A stretch of DNA of 64,000 bases, taken from the NCBI GenBank assembly GCA_028247015.1, contig JAOKFJ010000001.1:1-64000 (forward strand). The letters run 5' to 3'. The position numbers and the translations under genes were made by a program. Below the pieces are notes generated by a model. The model had not been told where the DNA came from and made no database searches. It worked only from the letters and a program-made list of their open reading frames with translations. Below, one piece after another: positions 63,432 through 64,000 of the stretch. Positions within the stretch are counted from its first letter, which is position 1, and each line of letters begins with the position of its first letter. The stretch is from Methylophilaceae bacterium (lineage in GTDB: Bacteria; Pseudomonadota; Gammaproteobacteria; Burkholderiales; Methylophilaceae).

Positions 63432-64000
63432 TTAATTCTCAGTATTCTCTTCAATTATTTTGTAATCTCCAGATTCATTAATAATAACTAAGGTCTTATT
63501 TTCCTTATCACTATAATTTCCTGAATTATATGCCTGACTCATATTAATAAACCAAAGGCCCTCTTTAAATTTATATTTAATTTTGGTTAACTGTATATTA
63601 ATCTCTTTCTTATTTATAATTTTCTCGGTTCTTGTTCTTTTCCAATCTTTATAATTTATATCACCCTTAACCTTGAAATATTTTGAATAAGAAGAGAAGT
63701 ATGTCTCTAGATCTTTATCTTCCCATGATGTCTTCCACCTTTCAACAAACAAAGCAAGGTCTGCTAGTTTTTGCTCTTTTGATTTAATTTCAGATTTAGA
63801 AGCAGTGTCAACTAAGTCGTTTCGTTGCATATTTGGACTATAACTAAACAATTCATTAATTAATTGTAATTTATTATTTGCTACCGGGCTTTCATCTAAT
63901 TCAAAAGCTTTTCTATAAGCATCAGACGCCATCCGGGTATATACATCCCCCAAATTAATATGTGCTATTGAGTAACTATTATTGGTTTTTAAAGCCTTTT
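63432..64000 (-). CDS. TPR protein with C-terminal SnoaL/Cds6-like domain; 5' end beyond window
   Basis: Frame stays open to the window edge (KALKTNNSYSIAHINLGDVYTRMASDAYRKAFELDES...); C-terminal VERWKTSWEDKDLETYFSSYSKYF; the track start is an internal TTG. Confidence 0.8.
   Translation of the reverse strand, partial: KALKTNNSYSIAHINLGDVYTRMASDAYRKAFELDESPVANNKLQLINELFSYSPNMQRNDLVDTASKSEIKSKEQKLADLALFVERWKTSWEDKDLETYFSSYSKYFKVKGDINYKDWKRTRTEKIINKKEINIQLTKIKYKFKEGLWFINMSQAYNSGNYSDKENKTLVIINESGDYKIIEENTEN

Overview
AT-rich, densely packed bacterial chromosome segment of about 64 kb. Gene content and order suggest a small-genome aquatic methylotrophic betaproteobacterium (Methylophilaceae/OM43-like); this taxonomy is an inference, not tested. 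Nearly all sequence is housekeeping: RND efflux pump (cut by the left edge), DAACS symporter, two RsmB-type methyltransferases, purM, hda, ahpF/ahpC, an LPS/glycan cluster (GT9 x2, LpxL-like, WaaL-like, GT4 x2, ELM1-like), thiO, CPA2 antiporter, kdsD-lptC-lptA-lptB-rpoN-hpf, a PTS phosphorelay (EIIA-HPr-EI), prlC, xthA, ntrYX-like, fmt/def, metK-ahcY-metF, dapF-xerC, zapA, ilvA, rpiA, phoU, a TonB receptor with a BtuM-like protein, bfr, valS, moeB and L,D-transpeptidase. RNA elements recognised directly: an SAH riboswitch before ahcY, a 6S RNA after zapA, a cobalamin riboswitch before the TonB receptor, and tRNA-Phe(GAA). No CRISPR array, prophage, transposon or rRNA was seen. Best leads: (1) the SAH riboswitch, whose downstream hairpin loop is complementary to the aptamer 3' strand; (2) a Cys-free BtuM-like cobalamin S-component candidate behind a B12 riboswitch/TonB receptor; (3) an NtrX-like regulator that has lost its sigma-54 AAA+ motifs although rpoN is intact; (4) HPr with Asn at position 46 in a cluster lacking hprK/rapZ/ptsN; (5) an unannotated 41-aa Cys-containing ORF between doxX and ahpF; (6) a G8 tract inside an LPS glycosyltransferase gene.
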